This document shows positions 53,970 to 63,600 of a stretch of DNA of 64,000 bases, piece by piece (within the stretch, counting starts at the first letter, position 1; the number at the start of each line of letters is the position of its first letter). The DNA comes from Chondrus crispus (taxonomy: Eukaryota > Rhodophyta > Florideophyceae > Gigartinales > Gigartinaceae). The notes below the pieces were generated by a model that was given only the letters and a program-made list of their open reading frames with translations, was not told the origin of the DNA and did no database searches. The translations under genes were made by a program, and so were the position numbers. The DNA lies in the NCBI RefSeq assembly GCF_000350225.1, contig NW_005179047.1, positions 94,115-158,114 on the forward strand, in the 5' to 3' direction.

Positions 53970-56227
53970 ATGGCCCAGGTCGCCCAGAGCGACCCGCATT
54001 CCATGCTGGAGCGCCCCACAGAGCCCGCCACCGCGGGCGATAACCCTTCCGCGACGTCTACCTCTTCCTCCGCTCGTGAGTTGGCCCAAACCGATCGACA
54101 ACGCCGCACGCACCGCGCAAACGTTCCCCAACACTCCCATCTTCGACATCCCCCGGCTCACTTTAGGGAAGTCTCCACCCCGTACAAGCCCGACCCATCT
54201 TTGCCGGCCGCAGACCCTCCCCACAACCCTACCCAACCCCAAGATCTCAACCCCATCTTGCCCTCCAACACCTCCACGCCACCCGACGACCCGAAACCAG
54301 ATGACATCGCACAACCCGGCGCCACCACTCCTTCACCTCCACTTCCGCATTCATCCGACCAACCCATCCAGGACTACCCCGAAGAACATTCACCCCCGCT
54401 CCCTCCCTCGGACTCAGCCGTTACNNNNNNNNNNNNNNNNNNNNNNNNNNNNNNNNNNNNNNNNNNNNNNNNNNNNNNNNNNNNNNNNNNNNNNNNNNNN
54501 NNNNNNNNNNNNNNNNNNNNNNNCCCATGCCATATCCGCAGCCACCGCCCATGCCCATGATGGGAACCGTCATACCCTTGGTCCCTCCCCAGATCTCTCC
54601 CCATCAGCAGCGTCATCATCAGCAGCACCATCATCACCATCACCTCCAACATCCCCACCTCCTCAACCAGCCCACCACCTACCAGCTCTGGGTCCCTCAA
54701 GAGCGCGTTGGCGCCGTTATTGGCGGACAGGGGACTGTTATTCGTAGCCTGCAAGAGCGTTCCGGTGCCACTATCCAGGTTCACAATGACACTGTTCGTG
54801 GAGATCGCAAACTCTTTACAATTTTTGGTACCCTGGCCCAGTACGACATTGCAAAGCAGCTTATCAGTGACATTGTTGAAAAACCGCGACAATCTCATGG
54901 CAGCAGCCACGCGGGCCCGCATTCAACGTCTGACCGATCTCCGTATTCACAATCGGGTGATCACGGGCCTAGGTCGGGTGACGTGTGGAAAACTGTCTAT
55001 GTTCCCACAAGCTGTGTCGGCCTAGTAATTGGCCGAAACGGAGAGACCATACGAAATTTGCAGGATCGATCCGGTGCTGATATCAAAGTCACACCAGACG
55101 AAGAAGCCCAACCTGGAGCAGACACCCGTTCTATATTGTTATCGGGGACAGACGAAGCGATTTCCACAGCACATCAACTCGTCTCCGAAATCGTTATGGA
55201 CGCTAAATCACGCCGGCCGCCCCACAGTGGACCTCAAGTGGGGTTCGCTCTCAACGGGCAGTCACTAGTTTTCGAGGTTTTGTCCATCCCGAATGAAAAG
55301 GTTGGGCTCATCATAGGTAAGAAGGGGGCGACCATTCGCGATTTGCAGATGAGATCGGGCGCCAAAATTCAAGTCACGAAAGACGAGAGCTCTGTCCAAA
55401 GCGATGGTACTCGTCCTGTAACCCTCACAGGGATGCGCGCAAACGTCGACGAAGCTAAGGCAATGATTGCGAGCAAAATCAATATGCCCATGTCACAGTC
55501 CTCAACAGCAAACCCAGTGTACAACAACAGCCCGCCGCAACCCGGTCCTAGCTCGACGTCCCCTGGCGGTCCAAGTCAACCCGGTCCCGGGTACATGGTA
55601 CCAAACTTGTACGAACCTGCTTTCCAGAATGGTCAACAACCATTTCAGCAAGGTTACGATGCGAATGATGCCAATGCACAAAGTAGAGCGATGGCGTACT
55701 TTCAATACGTCGGATACAACAATTACATGGCACAGCAGCGGCAGTTTCAATCGCATATGCCAATGCATTTTCCCATTCCTCAACAACAGCAGCTGGAACA
55801 ACAGGCACCATCGGCTAACTCCTCACAAGACCAACAAGAGGCCTCGGGGCAACCCTCGCAGTACTCACCTACCCCATTACAACAGGGACAGCAACTTGAA
55901 AGTATTCAAGGTTCCCCTGGTATTGCTCAGCGAGATGCTAGTGGCAACATCGTGATGTACCCAGCACAGCAGTATCAACAATTGTCACCACATATGGCTG
56001 GGCATCAAATGTACTCGACTGGTCCACCAAACCGCATGTTTTCCCGACGTGAGCAAGTTCAAGCGGCACAAGTGCGCGCCCAGATGGTGATGCATGCCCA
56101 AGCACATGCTCATGCACAAGCGCAGGCTCAAGCTCACGCACAGGCACAAGCTGAAGCTCAGGGAGAGTCTGAAGCACGGCTCCAAACACATGAACCTTTA
56201 GTACCAACTCCTGAAGATGACGGATAG
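53970..56227 (+). CDS. Triple KH-domain RNA-binding protein (gene crosses an assembly gap)
   Basis: The 3' frame (54527-56227) has three KH domains: YQLWVPQERVGAVIGGQGTV, KTVYVPTSCVGLVIGRNGET and FEVLSIPNEKVGLIIGKKGA, with GxxG loops GGQG, GRNG and GKKG that bind single-stranded RNA or DNA. This order resembles FUBP/KSRP or hnRNP K-type proteins of mRNA regulation. The C-terminal half is Gln/Pro/Met-rich and ends in alternating His/Ala/Gln (HAQAQAQAHAQAQAEAQ). The probable N-terminus, MAQVAQSDPHSMLERPTEPA from 53970, is Pro/Ser-rich and lies before the run of Ns in a different frame; the gap length is not reliable. An upstream pyrimidine-rich leader fits a transcript start near 53700. Confidence 0.85.
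54425..54523. other. Run of 99 N (scaffold gap)
   Basis: Bases are unknown here. The gap falls in the N-terminal, low-complexity coding part of the KH protein, and frames on its two sides disagree, so the true gap length differs from the number of Ns or there is an intron. Confidence 0.98.
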
Positions 56228-56437
56228 TCCCGTCGATGGCCTGACCAGGTACCGACCTGGAGAAGCCGCTTTCGTGCGGTCAGTTGTACTTGGTCCTTGT
56301 GTACATACGAAGCGATTCCAATTGTGCAGTAAAGTCGGCGCCACGGCTTGTAATCCACATCCGTTGTACCTACCCTTGTCGTGGATTGGTCAGTACAAAC
56401 TAGGCGATGTAATAAAGGCGAAACGCAAACAGGTACC

Positions 56438-56725
56438 TTAACTGGCGCCACAAAAACAGAAATTCTGATAGCTTTGTGCAATAGCATTTGACATTTCCGG
56501 CACTATCAAGCAGTAGGCCTGGTCCAAAATGTCGCCGGTAGGTGCTGCGAGCTTCCAGTCCTTCATCTTTTCATTTTTGTGAGTGCGGGATGTAGGCAGC
56601 TTGAAATCTTGCGCCCCTTGTTGAGGAGAGAGGGGCTTGCCATTGAAGAGATGATTAGATGTGAAAGGATTGTGTGAGTGTTGGACCTTTCCTAAACGAC
56701 TCGGAATGTTCACTTCTAGCGACAC
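56438..56725 (-). CDS. Hypothetical protein, 95 aa
   Basis: The frame starts MSLEVNIPSRLGKVQHSHNP and continues with EKMKDWKLAAPTGDILDQAY, ending in CFCGAS. It is convergent with the KH gene and 210 bp from its stop. No family was recognised. The sequence is not low complexity and could be a real small protein, but it might be antisense to the KH 3' UTR. Confidence 0.35.
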   Translation of the reverse strand: MSLEVNIPSRLGKVQHSHNPFTSNHLFNGKPLSPQQGAQDFKLPTSRTHKNEKMKDWKLAAPTGDILDQAYCLIVPEMSNAIAQSYQNFCFCGAS

Positions 56726-57106
56726 GGGATAGAACCCGCTTCCACTCTCTACCCGAAAGCTTACCGTGCATCAAATTCTCGTTTCCGAAACAATGTGATT
56801 CGTAGTTGCCCGCTCACCGCCGGCGTTCGAAGCCTGTGACATATTGCCCTTGCGTCTTGAGCCGATTGTTGACGTGGCAGCCATGATCCGAGTGATCAAC
56901 TACACGTACTCATATTCAAAACTTTCTATTTATTTTCACCACTATTTTGCTCCATTTCACACACTGTTCAAGGCATTCCATCTGTTTTTTTGCTCTCTTG
57001 TGTCTGTAGCGAACGTGAGAGAAGTCAACTCTCAGGTATCAGATCGATCCGTGTCGAAGTTAACGCCCCGATTTTCACGATCACATCCTTTCCGGCTGTC
57101 TTCGAA

Positions 57107-58177
57107 ATGCTTTCTAGAGGAGCGGCATCACTTAACGCAGGGCAGCGCGTCTCTACGCGGTCTCTGGCTACAAGCTTTGCCGAGCTGTACCGCAATAGCG
57201 TTGGAAATGCTCTGCTCGATGGGGACGTAGTAAAAGGCCATATCGTCGGCCATCGTCGGCCGAGGTCGTCTTCATCTCGCTTTCACATTGTCGACTTTGG
57301 CTTGAAAGCCGAGGCCCCATTCACGGCAAGGGAACTCCCAGGATCATCTGCTATAGGAGATGACGTCGCTATGTCACTGCTGGCGCTTGAAGATGACTTT
57401 AACGAACCAGTCTTCGATTATGAAGGGCGTACGGAATTGCCGTCTCTCCAGGCAGAGAGACTCTCGCTGTTGACGAGAGTGGCTAGCAATGATATCCGCT
57501 TGGTGCACGGACGGTTTGTCAGCTTCAAAAAGGGAGGAGCCAGTGTCAAGGTACTGGGGACAGATGCCTTTGTACCGAGGCATCATATCCTGGCAATTAA
57601 CAGCCCCATATTGGGTTCATATGCACCGTTTTTAGTCATGAGTGTTTCTACGAACAAAAGGGTTGCCCGCAAGGGAGCACTTGGGCTGGATATCAACCCG
57701 GTTGTGTCCAGTTATGGCGGCTTTCTCCTCTGTGTGGCTAATCTCGTGGGAATTGATGATGCGTGGAAGCAAAGTGGCGGAGGTTCTGCGAAGGAGAGAC
57801 TGGCTTATCTGAGACTTTTGACAAAATTATTGTCGTTGAAAAACTCGGCCGTACGCAAGCTTCTTCCCCGCAGCGGCGACAGTGGCAATCATCAAAGGCC
57901 TCACAGGCGTTGGAATAGTTCTCGCCATAAGGAAAGTGGTCACGGAGACGCAGCTTGGTTGAATGACGTTTCGCAGGGTGATTGGGCGTCCAGCAAGACA
58001 TATACGCACCACACCTCGAAACCCGATGACACCCCAAGAGTTTGGGATCGGTTAAGGAGACCAGTTACTCTGAAAAAATCGCATCGCACCCAAATAAACA
58101 ATCCGTTTGGGGGTGATAGACAGTCAAAAGGGTTAGAACGCAACAGCCGGGACCCTAAACCGGCAGACGATGTCTAA
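57107..58177 (+). CDS. Probable mitochondrial ribosomal small-subunit protein bS1m (MRPS28-like)
   Basis: With the start at MLSRGAASLNAGQRVSTRSL, the N-terminus is a plausible mitochondrial presequence. TSFAELYRNSVGNALLDGDV, VKGHIVGHRR and FHIVDFGLKAEAPF resemble the S1-like fold of bS1m proteins (short strands, then DFG). A second similar module may follow (RLVHGRFVSFKKGGASVKVL, DAFVPRHHI). The C-terminal 110 residues are basic and low complexity. The frame extends 39 codons further upstream, but that part looks like 5' UTR. Animal bS1m is shorter, so this is a tentative assignment. Confidence 0.5.
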   Translation: MLSRGAASLNAGQRVSTRSLATSFAELYRNSVGNALLDGDVVKGHIVGHRRPRSSSSRFHIVDFGLKAEAPFTARELPGSSAIGDDVAMSLLALEDDFNEPVFDYEGRTELPSLQAERLSLLTRVASNDIRLVHGRFVSFKKGGASVKVLGTDAFVPRHHILAINSPILGSYAPFLVMSVSTNKRVARKGALGLDINPVVSSYGGFLLCVANLVGIDDAWKQSGGGSAKERLAYLRLLTKLLSLKNSAVRKLLPRSGDSGNHQRPHRRWNSSRHKESGHGDAAWLNDVSQGDWASSKTYTHHTSKPDDTPRVWDRLRRPVTLKKSHRTQINNPFGGDRQSKGLERNSRDPKPADDV

Positions 58178-58245
58178 CGACCTGCCATTGGAGTCTCTCA
58201 GTTCGTAAGTTGGGTCGCGAAGGATCCTGGGATTTTTGTACACCG

Positions 58246-59133
58246 TTACAGATAGGCCTGATCAGGATTATCAATCATGGCCATGCCCTTAATTCCGTCC
58301 GGGTCCGCAACGAATTCCAAACTCTCAAAGAAAGACATGTCAAGGTCTGAAGAAAACAATGCTATGCTACAGCCGGGTACGGTTCTTCTCAATTCCCGCA
58401 GCAAGTACTTGACGACATTTCGCTTCATTAACAACTGTCCCTCAATCAGTCACAGAAGCGTGCAAACACCGCACAAACACAGCAACATAATCAGTATTTC
58501 GCTCACGGCCATAAACGCTTTCGCAAGCAGCTGCGCCAAGGAATTTTCAAATTCGCAGGTACGCACCTCGTCTGGAAGTGATGGGTCTGTCACTACGTCC
58601 CAGATCGTCCCATTCAATGCCCTATCTGAAGTGGCCCTCGCAAAACCCACGAGACGACTGTCCGAAATTAATCGCGCGCTTACAACAGCGTAACTGCCTT
58701 GAAGTGCCTTGTCCCATTTGTTCAAATCCCGGCTCTACCAAACCAAGAACGTGTAAAGAGATTCAGTGAAGGTGACTGTTAGGGTTGGTTTGTGATTGCC
58801 TTTAGAGGCTGTTCACGTCGCAAGGGCTCGCCTTTTGTTTGATGAATTGAATGGCTGTCAACTACTTACTCGTTTACCCGCCTTCACCATGAGCGAGTTC
58901 ACCTCTTCAGCCGTTATCTCACTCTTGTCTGCAGAAATAATAGACCGTTGACTCTTGTATTTTGTGATGTTGACCCCACTTTCCTTTCCAGACGTACTTG
59001 TAGCCTCCTCTGCTGCTGCTCGAAAGGTACAGCGGTTTCTTGAGCGGCTGCGAACGCTCGGTAGGATGCCGATATGACAGCTGAAGGCCGCCGAAAAGCG
59101 TGAATTCACACCCTGCTGCGTTCGGAATGGCAT
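58246..59133 (-). CDS. Plastid-type GNAT acetyltransferase (NSI/ycf52-like), two introns
   Basis: Three exons are proposed: 59133-58870, 58734-58567 and 58434-58246. Exon 1 has a transit-like leader and ITAEEVNSLMVKAGKR. The first intron (58869-58735, GTAAGT...TAG) joins SRDLNKWDKALQGSYAVVSA in frame. Exon 2 has LVGFARATSDRALNGTIWDV, exon 3 VVKYLLREL, FFESLEFVADPDGIKGM, all typical of the chloroplast NSI family, which acetylates plastid proteins or amines; red algal plastids encode the related ycf52. The second intron (58566-58435, GTGCGT...CAG) as drawn removes the RxxGxG acetyl-CoA loop, so a microexon or another splice choice is likely. It converges with the bS1m-like gene, 69 bp away. Confidence 0.65.
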
Positions 59134-59460
59134 GTTGCAGTTGAACTTTTTTCTGAGGGGAAGCGGCGTTTCCCAGGTAGGCGGCGGTTTGACTGGGCGG
59201 TGAGCGCGAAGATGGTGATGTAAAGCCAGTGGTTGTAGTAGCTGTTCTTGTCCTTGGCTGCTTCAGAATCGTCCCAAGGACAGTCTCAGAGTTGCTCAAA
59301 CGAGCACGTGCAACCTGTCGATGTGGAGTTAGGCTGGACGAGAGTTGCCCAGGTGCAGTACAGCAGTGCAAGACCTGTGGCTTGGAATGCCGCAGTTTCA
59401 GCTTCTCAGGGGCTCAGATCTAAGAAGCGCAGAACAGCTTTCCGTAATATTTTTTCATAA

Positions 59461-60589
59461 AACACGAATATGAAATCCAAACGGTGGTCACGGGGGCCCA
59501 TGCTTTTACTGGAAGCCGTGCAACACATGTTACTGGATTTCACCCGACTGCTACATGCTCCAGAAGAATTAAAAGACGTTTTTGTTGGTTGTTGATCACA
59601 CGATGAGCTCTTCCCAAAACTCGAAACGACACCAGGTTGAGCAAGCCATCAGACGATCGCCTATCACACTGTATCTAATTACTGGCACAATTCTTTTACT
59701 ATACGTTGCATATCAGCTGCGAGAGCACTGTGCGAGTGTGAATAAGTCTTGCTAGCTAGAGCTTCTGAGTCCTGTGTGTCCCATTTTCGTTCTGGCAAAA
59801 CTGCAAGTCCAAGAAAATACTTTCGAATTGCTGAGAATATCTGGTCTTGGGCCTTTTAGTCTTTTCATTAATAAAAAAACGCTCCCCCATTTCGTCTAAA
59901 GCACTTTATGAAATGCTCTTTCCTAACCCAAACGTGTGGGAAACATATGGCGAGGATATCTGAGAGTGAACATTGAACCTCTTTCATTTTCATTGTTAAC
60001 AAAATGCAAACCTCGCAGTTGTGTAAAACTTTCCACATGCAAGCTTTGCACCTTCACGACCATGCAATGGCGAAACTCCTGGACAGACCAGAGAATCGCT
60101 TTTACCAGAAAATTAACACAGATTGGCAAGACTCCTTCCACGGGCAGGAAGGCAATCTCCTCGCCAGTCTGATACTGTACTGAACACTGCTGAGATAAAA
60201 AGTGGTATCCGACATACGTACAAAAGATGTGCCGCAAAATCGAAGCAATATTCGTACAGAGTTCCAGCGGTATACGCCAGTGTGAATGAAGTCGAGTGAA
60301 CTGCCTGCCCAAAAACGATTCTAATGCATAATATGTCGTTTGGTAGAGCTTGAGGCCCACAATTGAACAAAGTCCGCCTTCAAGGCAGCATCATGTATCT
60401 TTATTGGCCAACTTTTTCTGCGGCCACTTGCTATAGCGAATGATTTTGCAGAAACATTTCATGTTGAAAAAAATCATCATCTTTCGTCCCCAGGTCTTTT
60501 GCTCTTCTTGCTTCTTCTTTCAGCTATTGCGACACCGTACTTTTCGCTTACCACAAGGCTTTCGATACTGTTGGGCAGGCCTTTGATCA
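59461..60589. other. Intergenic stretch, no convincing gene
   Basis: A 145-codon frame at 59923-60360 (minus) has no recognised domain and no supporting composition, so it is not called. The rest holds A/T-rich intergenic sequence, and the promoter of the GNAT-NUDIX gene is expected at its right end. Confidence 0.5.
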
Positions 60590-61981
60590 GTGGCCCGCAA
60601 GTGTGCAAGTCAATTTGGTTGTCCACGAGTAGGAAGCTACACAGGCTTCCCTTCACAAGCGCTCATTACACAAAGGGTTTGTTGTTTGCCTGGGAAGCGG
60701 CAGGCGGGAACCACCCGCGTCAACAGTATTGAGATGAAGGGACGGACAAATTGGATGGCATCACCGGCTTTTATTCCATCAGGTTCGATATGGAGAATAA
60801 GTAAGCCGTTTGCCTTGCCCTTTAGCGAAGCTCGAGAGGCATCGGGGAGTGTACAAACAATCAGGTCCGGACGCGCACGAGCACAAGCAAAGCTTTCTAG
60901 GGGGGCAGACCCCGAGCATGTTCCTCTACAGGTTGCCACGGAATCAAAAACAGATTCCACAATACGACCACGGACCGAAAATTACTTTTCCATTCCTTAC
61001 GACGAACTGGTCATCCGCAACTGGCAGCCGAGAGATCGACAGGCTTGCATAGAACTGATAGGTGCTGTTTTGGCTGAGTATGGCCTTGAGTGGGATCCCA
61101 CCACAGCAGACAAAGATGTGGTCGAAGTGGAGAAGGCATACCACTACGGCGAGTTTTGGGTCATCGAAGATGTGCAGTCCTCACAGATTGTGGGTACCGG
61201 CGCATTTTATGAGGTTCCTCAAAGAGGGGTCGGAGCAATCGAAATACGAAAGATGTATCTTAGTCCCAAGGTTCGTGGTAGGGGACTGGGGTCTTTTCTA
61301 CTTGCAGCCCTAGAGGAGCGTGCGCGACAACGTGAATATTCAATGGCATACATAGAGACGGCATCTGTCTTGGGGGAAGCGTGTGCTTTGTATAAAGCAA
61401 GGTCATATGTGCCTTCGGACGGATTAGAAACGGAACGATGCGATCTTGTTTTGGAGAAAGAGCTTCTCCCTTTGCCCCCATCCTCGGCTTCCCAGCCTGT
61501 CGAAGCTGTCGACTCGACAAGGGGTTGGACGGTGTCAAGTTGCTCACGAAAACAAGCGATGGATCATGGAATTCTCTATCGAGCCGTGGTGGTGCTCGTA
61601 GAGAGTCATGGTCGTATTTTTGTTCACAAGCGATCGTTGCAAAAGTCGACATTCCCCGGCCGTATATCTATTTTCATTACTGGCTGTATAGATTGGATGG
61701 AGAGTCCCTGGCAAGCGGCCAAGAGAGAAGTCCTCGAGGAGATTGGTCTTTCCTCATTGGATTTCTCAGAGCCTTTCAATGCTTTCACTGCGAATGGCAA
61801 AGATGGTTTGGGCCAGAGAATACTGTTTCACCCTTTTATTGCAAGAGGAGAGTTTGAAGAGGAGGACACCATCTGTAATCCCGCGGAGGTGGAATTCGGG
61901 AAGTTTATGTCGCGCGACGAAATCGTGAAAGACAGAATTGGCGGGTCACTGTGGGATGAATTCCGATCTCATGGGTTTTAG
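60590..61981 (+). CDS. GNAT acetyltransferase-NUDIX hydrolase fusion protein
   Basis: The 463-residue frame joins two domains. Residues about 140-285 are a GNAT acetyltransferase: LVIRNWQPRDRQACIELIGA, then YEVPQRGVGAIEIRKMYLSP and the acetyl-CoA loop VRGRGLGSFLL, ending ACALYKARSYVPSD. Residues about 320-460 are a NUDIX hydrolase with LYRAVVVLVESHGRIFVHKR and a complete box G-x5-E-x7-REVLEEIGL. NUDIX enzymes cleave nucleoside diphosphate-linked compounds; the HKRS line also resembles isopentenyl-diphosphate isomerase-like members. The first 100 residues are basic, Ser-rich and may be a transit peptide; 60734 is an alternative start. The combination is uncommon, and the substrate cannot be read from the sequence. 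Confidence 0.85.
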   Translation: MARKCASQFGCPRVGSYTGFPSQALITQRVCCLPGKRQAGTTRVNSIEMKGRTNWMASPAFIPSGSIWRISKPFALPFSEAREASGSVQTIRSGRARAQAKLSRGADPEHVPLQVATESKTDSTIRPRTENYFSIPYDELVIRNWQPRDRQACIELIGAVLAEYGLEWDPTTADKDVVEVEKAYHYGEFWVIEDVQSSQIVGTGAFYEVPQRGVGAIEIRKMYLSPKVRGRGLGSFLLAALEERARQREYSMAYIETASVLGEACALYKARSYVPSDGLETERCDLVLEKELLPLPPSSASQPVEAVDSTRGWTVSSCSRKQAMDHGILYRAVVVLVESHGRIFVHKRSLQKSTFPGRISIFITGCIDWMESPWQAAKREVLEEIGLSSLDFSEPFNAFTANGKDGLGQRILFHPFIARGEFEEEDTICNPAEVEFGKFMSRDEIVKDRIGGSLWDEFRSHGF

Positions 61982-62320
61982 CGGTGGTTGTCTCTCGGTA
62001 GGTACCCCTGCAAGTCCTATTTTTGCTAAAGTAATATGACGTTGAGAGACAGCATAGATAGATGGTGCTCAAAGAAAAGTCAAGGCTGCTGCTTGATAAT
62101 CTTCGGCCATCCTCTTTTGCGTACTCTGTTTAGAGGTATGCGCCACGTCGGTGCTGTAAAAACAACTATTGCTCCCTTTAATCTTGTGTGAAGGTATTAA
62201 GAATATGTCACCATTAGATATGAGTTCTCATGCATCAGTACGTCTTCCCACTTACTTCAGAAAAGACTATAGACGCATGGGCATCGCACCTGGTGATCAG
62301 CTCCCCATCAAAAATCCAGA
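61982..62320. other. Intergenic, between convergent genes
   Basis: This 339 bp stretch separates the convergent GNAT-NUDIX and phycobilisome linker genes and should contain both 3' UTRs. No gene or repeat was seen. Confidence 0.6.
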
Positions 62321-63523
62321 TCACTGGACCACGCTTAGCTCAGCAATCTTTGACTCCAGTGCAGCAATTTGATTCTTGGCGTCCGCAGTCTCTTTTTGCG
62401 CAAAGCTGCTGATCTTTTCCTGCTCGGTCCGGGCTTTCATCATTTCTTCCACTTGTGCAGATGTCAGATACATATAACTGCCCGGGACAATTTCGATACG
62501 ACTGCGAGGGGCTGCATTCTCGTTGATGGGAGGTGTAGCTGCAACGACAAATTGGGAAGTCTCTTGGCCAAGATCAAGGTCAGGGCGGCCTGGGATAGCC
62601 TTCTTAATAGATACAAATGACGACTGGCCGTTCATGGCAACATTAGAAACAAGCTTTGCGGGTACACCTGCCCCGTCTAGTGACAAAACATGGTTGGGGT
62701 TCTCGATACCCATCGTCTTTGCCCGACCACTCAAGCTTTTGTCTGTCGTTCCTTGCGATGAGTACAAGGTGCACATGCGGTTGAAGTGCTCTGCGGTTTT
62801 ATAAGTGCCCATGAACCTCATGTAAGGTACGAGGTCATCGCCAAACGCCTCATCGTACTCCAAGGAATCGATATAGGAGTTGATTTCGGCCTCCCAGCCT
62901 TCGTTTGCCATGCGTTGCACGTGCTCAGAAATTTCTTGCTGCGAGACGGGCCCGCGCCCAAGCAGATGCTTGAAGTTGAGTTCAACCGCTCGGTATGGAC
63001 CGCAGCACTCGAAGAAGCGGCGGCGATAGGTGGACGAAAGGGCAACGCCACGAACGAACTCTTTGAGGCTGATTTGGTTAGCTCGGTACATGGATTCAGC
63101 GATGTAGGCTTCTGCGCGCTCGGATTCCATGACGTAGGCGTTACCGAAAACCTGCTTCCATACTCTGTAACACATTACGTCGCGGTCTTCCACGCAGGCG
63201 ACACCAGGGTTCGGAGTATACACGAGAGTTTGGAGGGTAATGCCGTAGTCGCCAGTCATTCGAATGGTAGCCGCGCCAGAGGAGGAATTCACAGGGGTTG
63301 GAGCAGAGCGGAGTGTGGTCCCGCAGACCTTGGTAAGGCCATGTTGGGAGAGGGTGTGGCGAGAGGTGGCGCTCAAGCCGAGGTTCTGGACGAAGGCGTA
63401 CATGTTGGATGTGACAGGGTGGTAAGAGAAACGTAAGGTGGACGTGACTTCTTTCAGGTGTGAGGCGTGAGGCTCAAGTCTGTTTATACCTCGGGACCAG
63501 TGTGTAAAAAGCGAACGAAGCAA
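62321..63523 (-). CDS. Phycobilisome linker polypeptide (PBS-linker domain), nuclear-encoded
   Basis: The 400-residue protein has a PBS-linker domain of about 180 residues (roughly 115-265): VWKQVFGNAYVMESERAEAY, NQISLKEFVRGVALSSTYRR, RAVELNFKHLLGRGPVSQQE, SYIDSLEYDEAFGDDLVPYM. Linkers of this type hold phycobiliprotein hexamers in rods or join rods to the core. The first 80 or so residues are Ser/Thr/His/Arg-rich and act as a likely plastid transit peptide. The C-terminal part has a VPGSYMYLTSAQVEEMMKAR segment and a coiled coil (EKISSFAQKETADAKNQIAA). The domain is diagnostic of cyanobacteria and red-lineage plastids. A TATA box lies 68 bp upstream. Which rod or core linker this is cannot be said. 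Confidence 0.92.
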   Translation of the reverse strand: MLRSLFTHWSRGINRLEPHASHLKEVTSTLRFSYHPVTSNMYAFVQNLGLSATSRHTLSQHGLTKVCGTTLRSAPTPVNSSSGAATIRMTGDYGITLQTLVYTPNPGVACVEDRDVMCYRVWKQVFGNAYVMESERAEAYIAESMYRANQISLKEFVRGVALSSTYRRRFFECCGPYRAVELNFKHLLGRGPVSQQEISEHVQRMANEGWEAEINSYIDSLEYDEAFGDDLVPYMRFMGTYKTAEHFNRMCTLYSSQGTTDKSLSGRAKTMGIENPNHVLSLDGAGVPAKLVSNVAMNGQSSFVSIKKAIPGRPDLDLGQETSQFVVAATPPINENAAPRSRIEIVPGSYMYLTSAQVEEMMKARTEQEKISSFAQKETADAKNQIAALESKIAELSVVQ

Positions 63524-63590
63524 ATTAGTGCGTTTCGGGAGCGATAGTTCGGAGGTTTGATGGAGATCGTTGGATTTGCATGTAGGGTTC

Positions 63591-63599
63591 TTTTATATA
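63591..63599 (-). promoter_or_regulatory. TATA box of the phycobilisome linker gene
   Basis: On the minus strand the sequence reads CTATATAAAAG, 68-76 bp upstream of the linker ATG. A canonical TATA at this distance fits a strongly expressed light-harvesting gene with a short 5' UTR. Confidence 0.65.
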
Positions 63600-63600
63600 G

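Noticed and set aside
59923..60360. 145-codon minus-strand ORF
   Set aside because: No domain, no homology by eye, and no compositional sign of coding.
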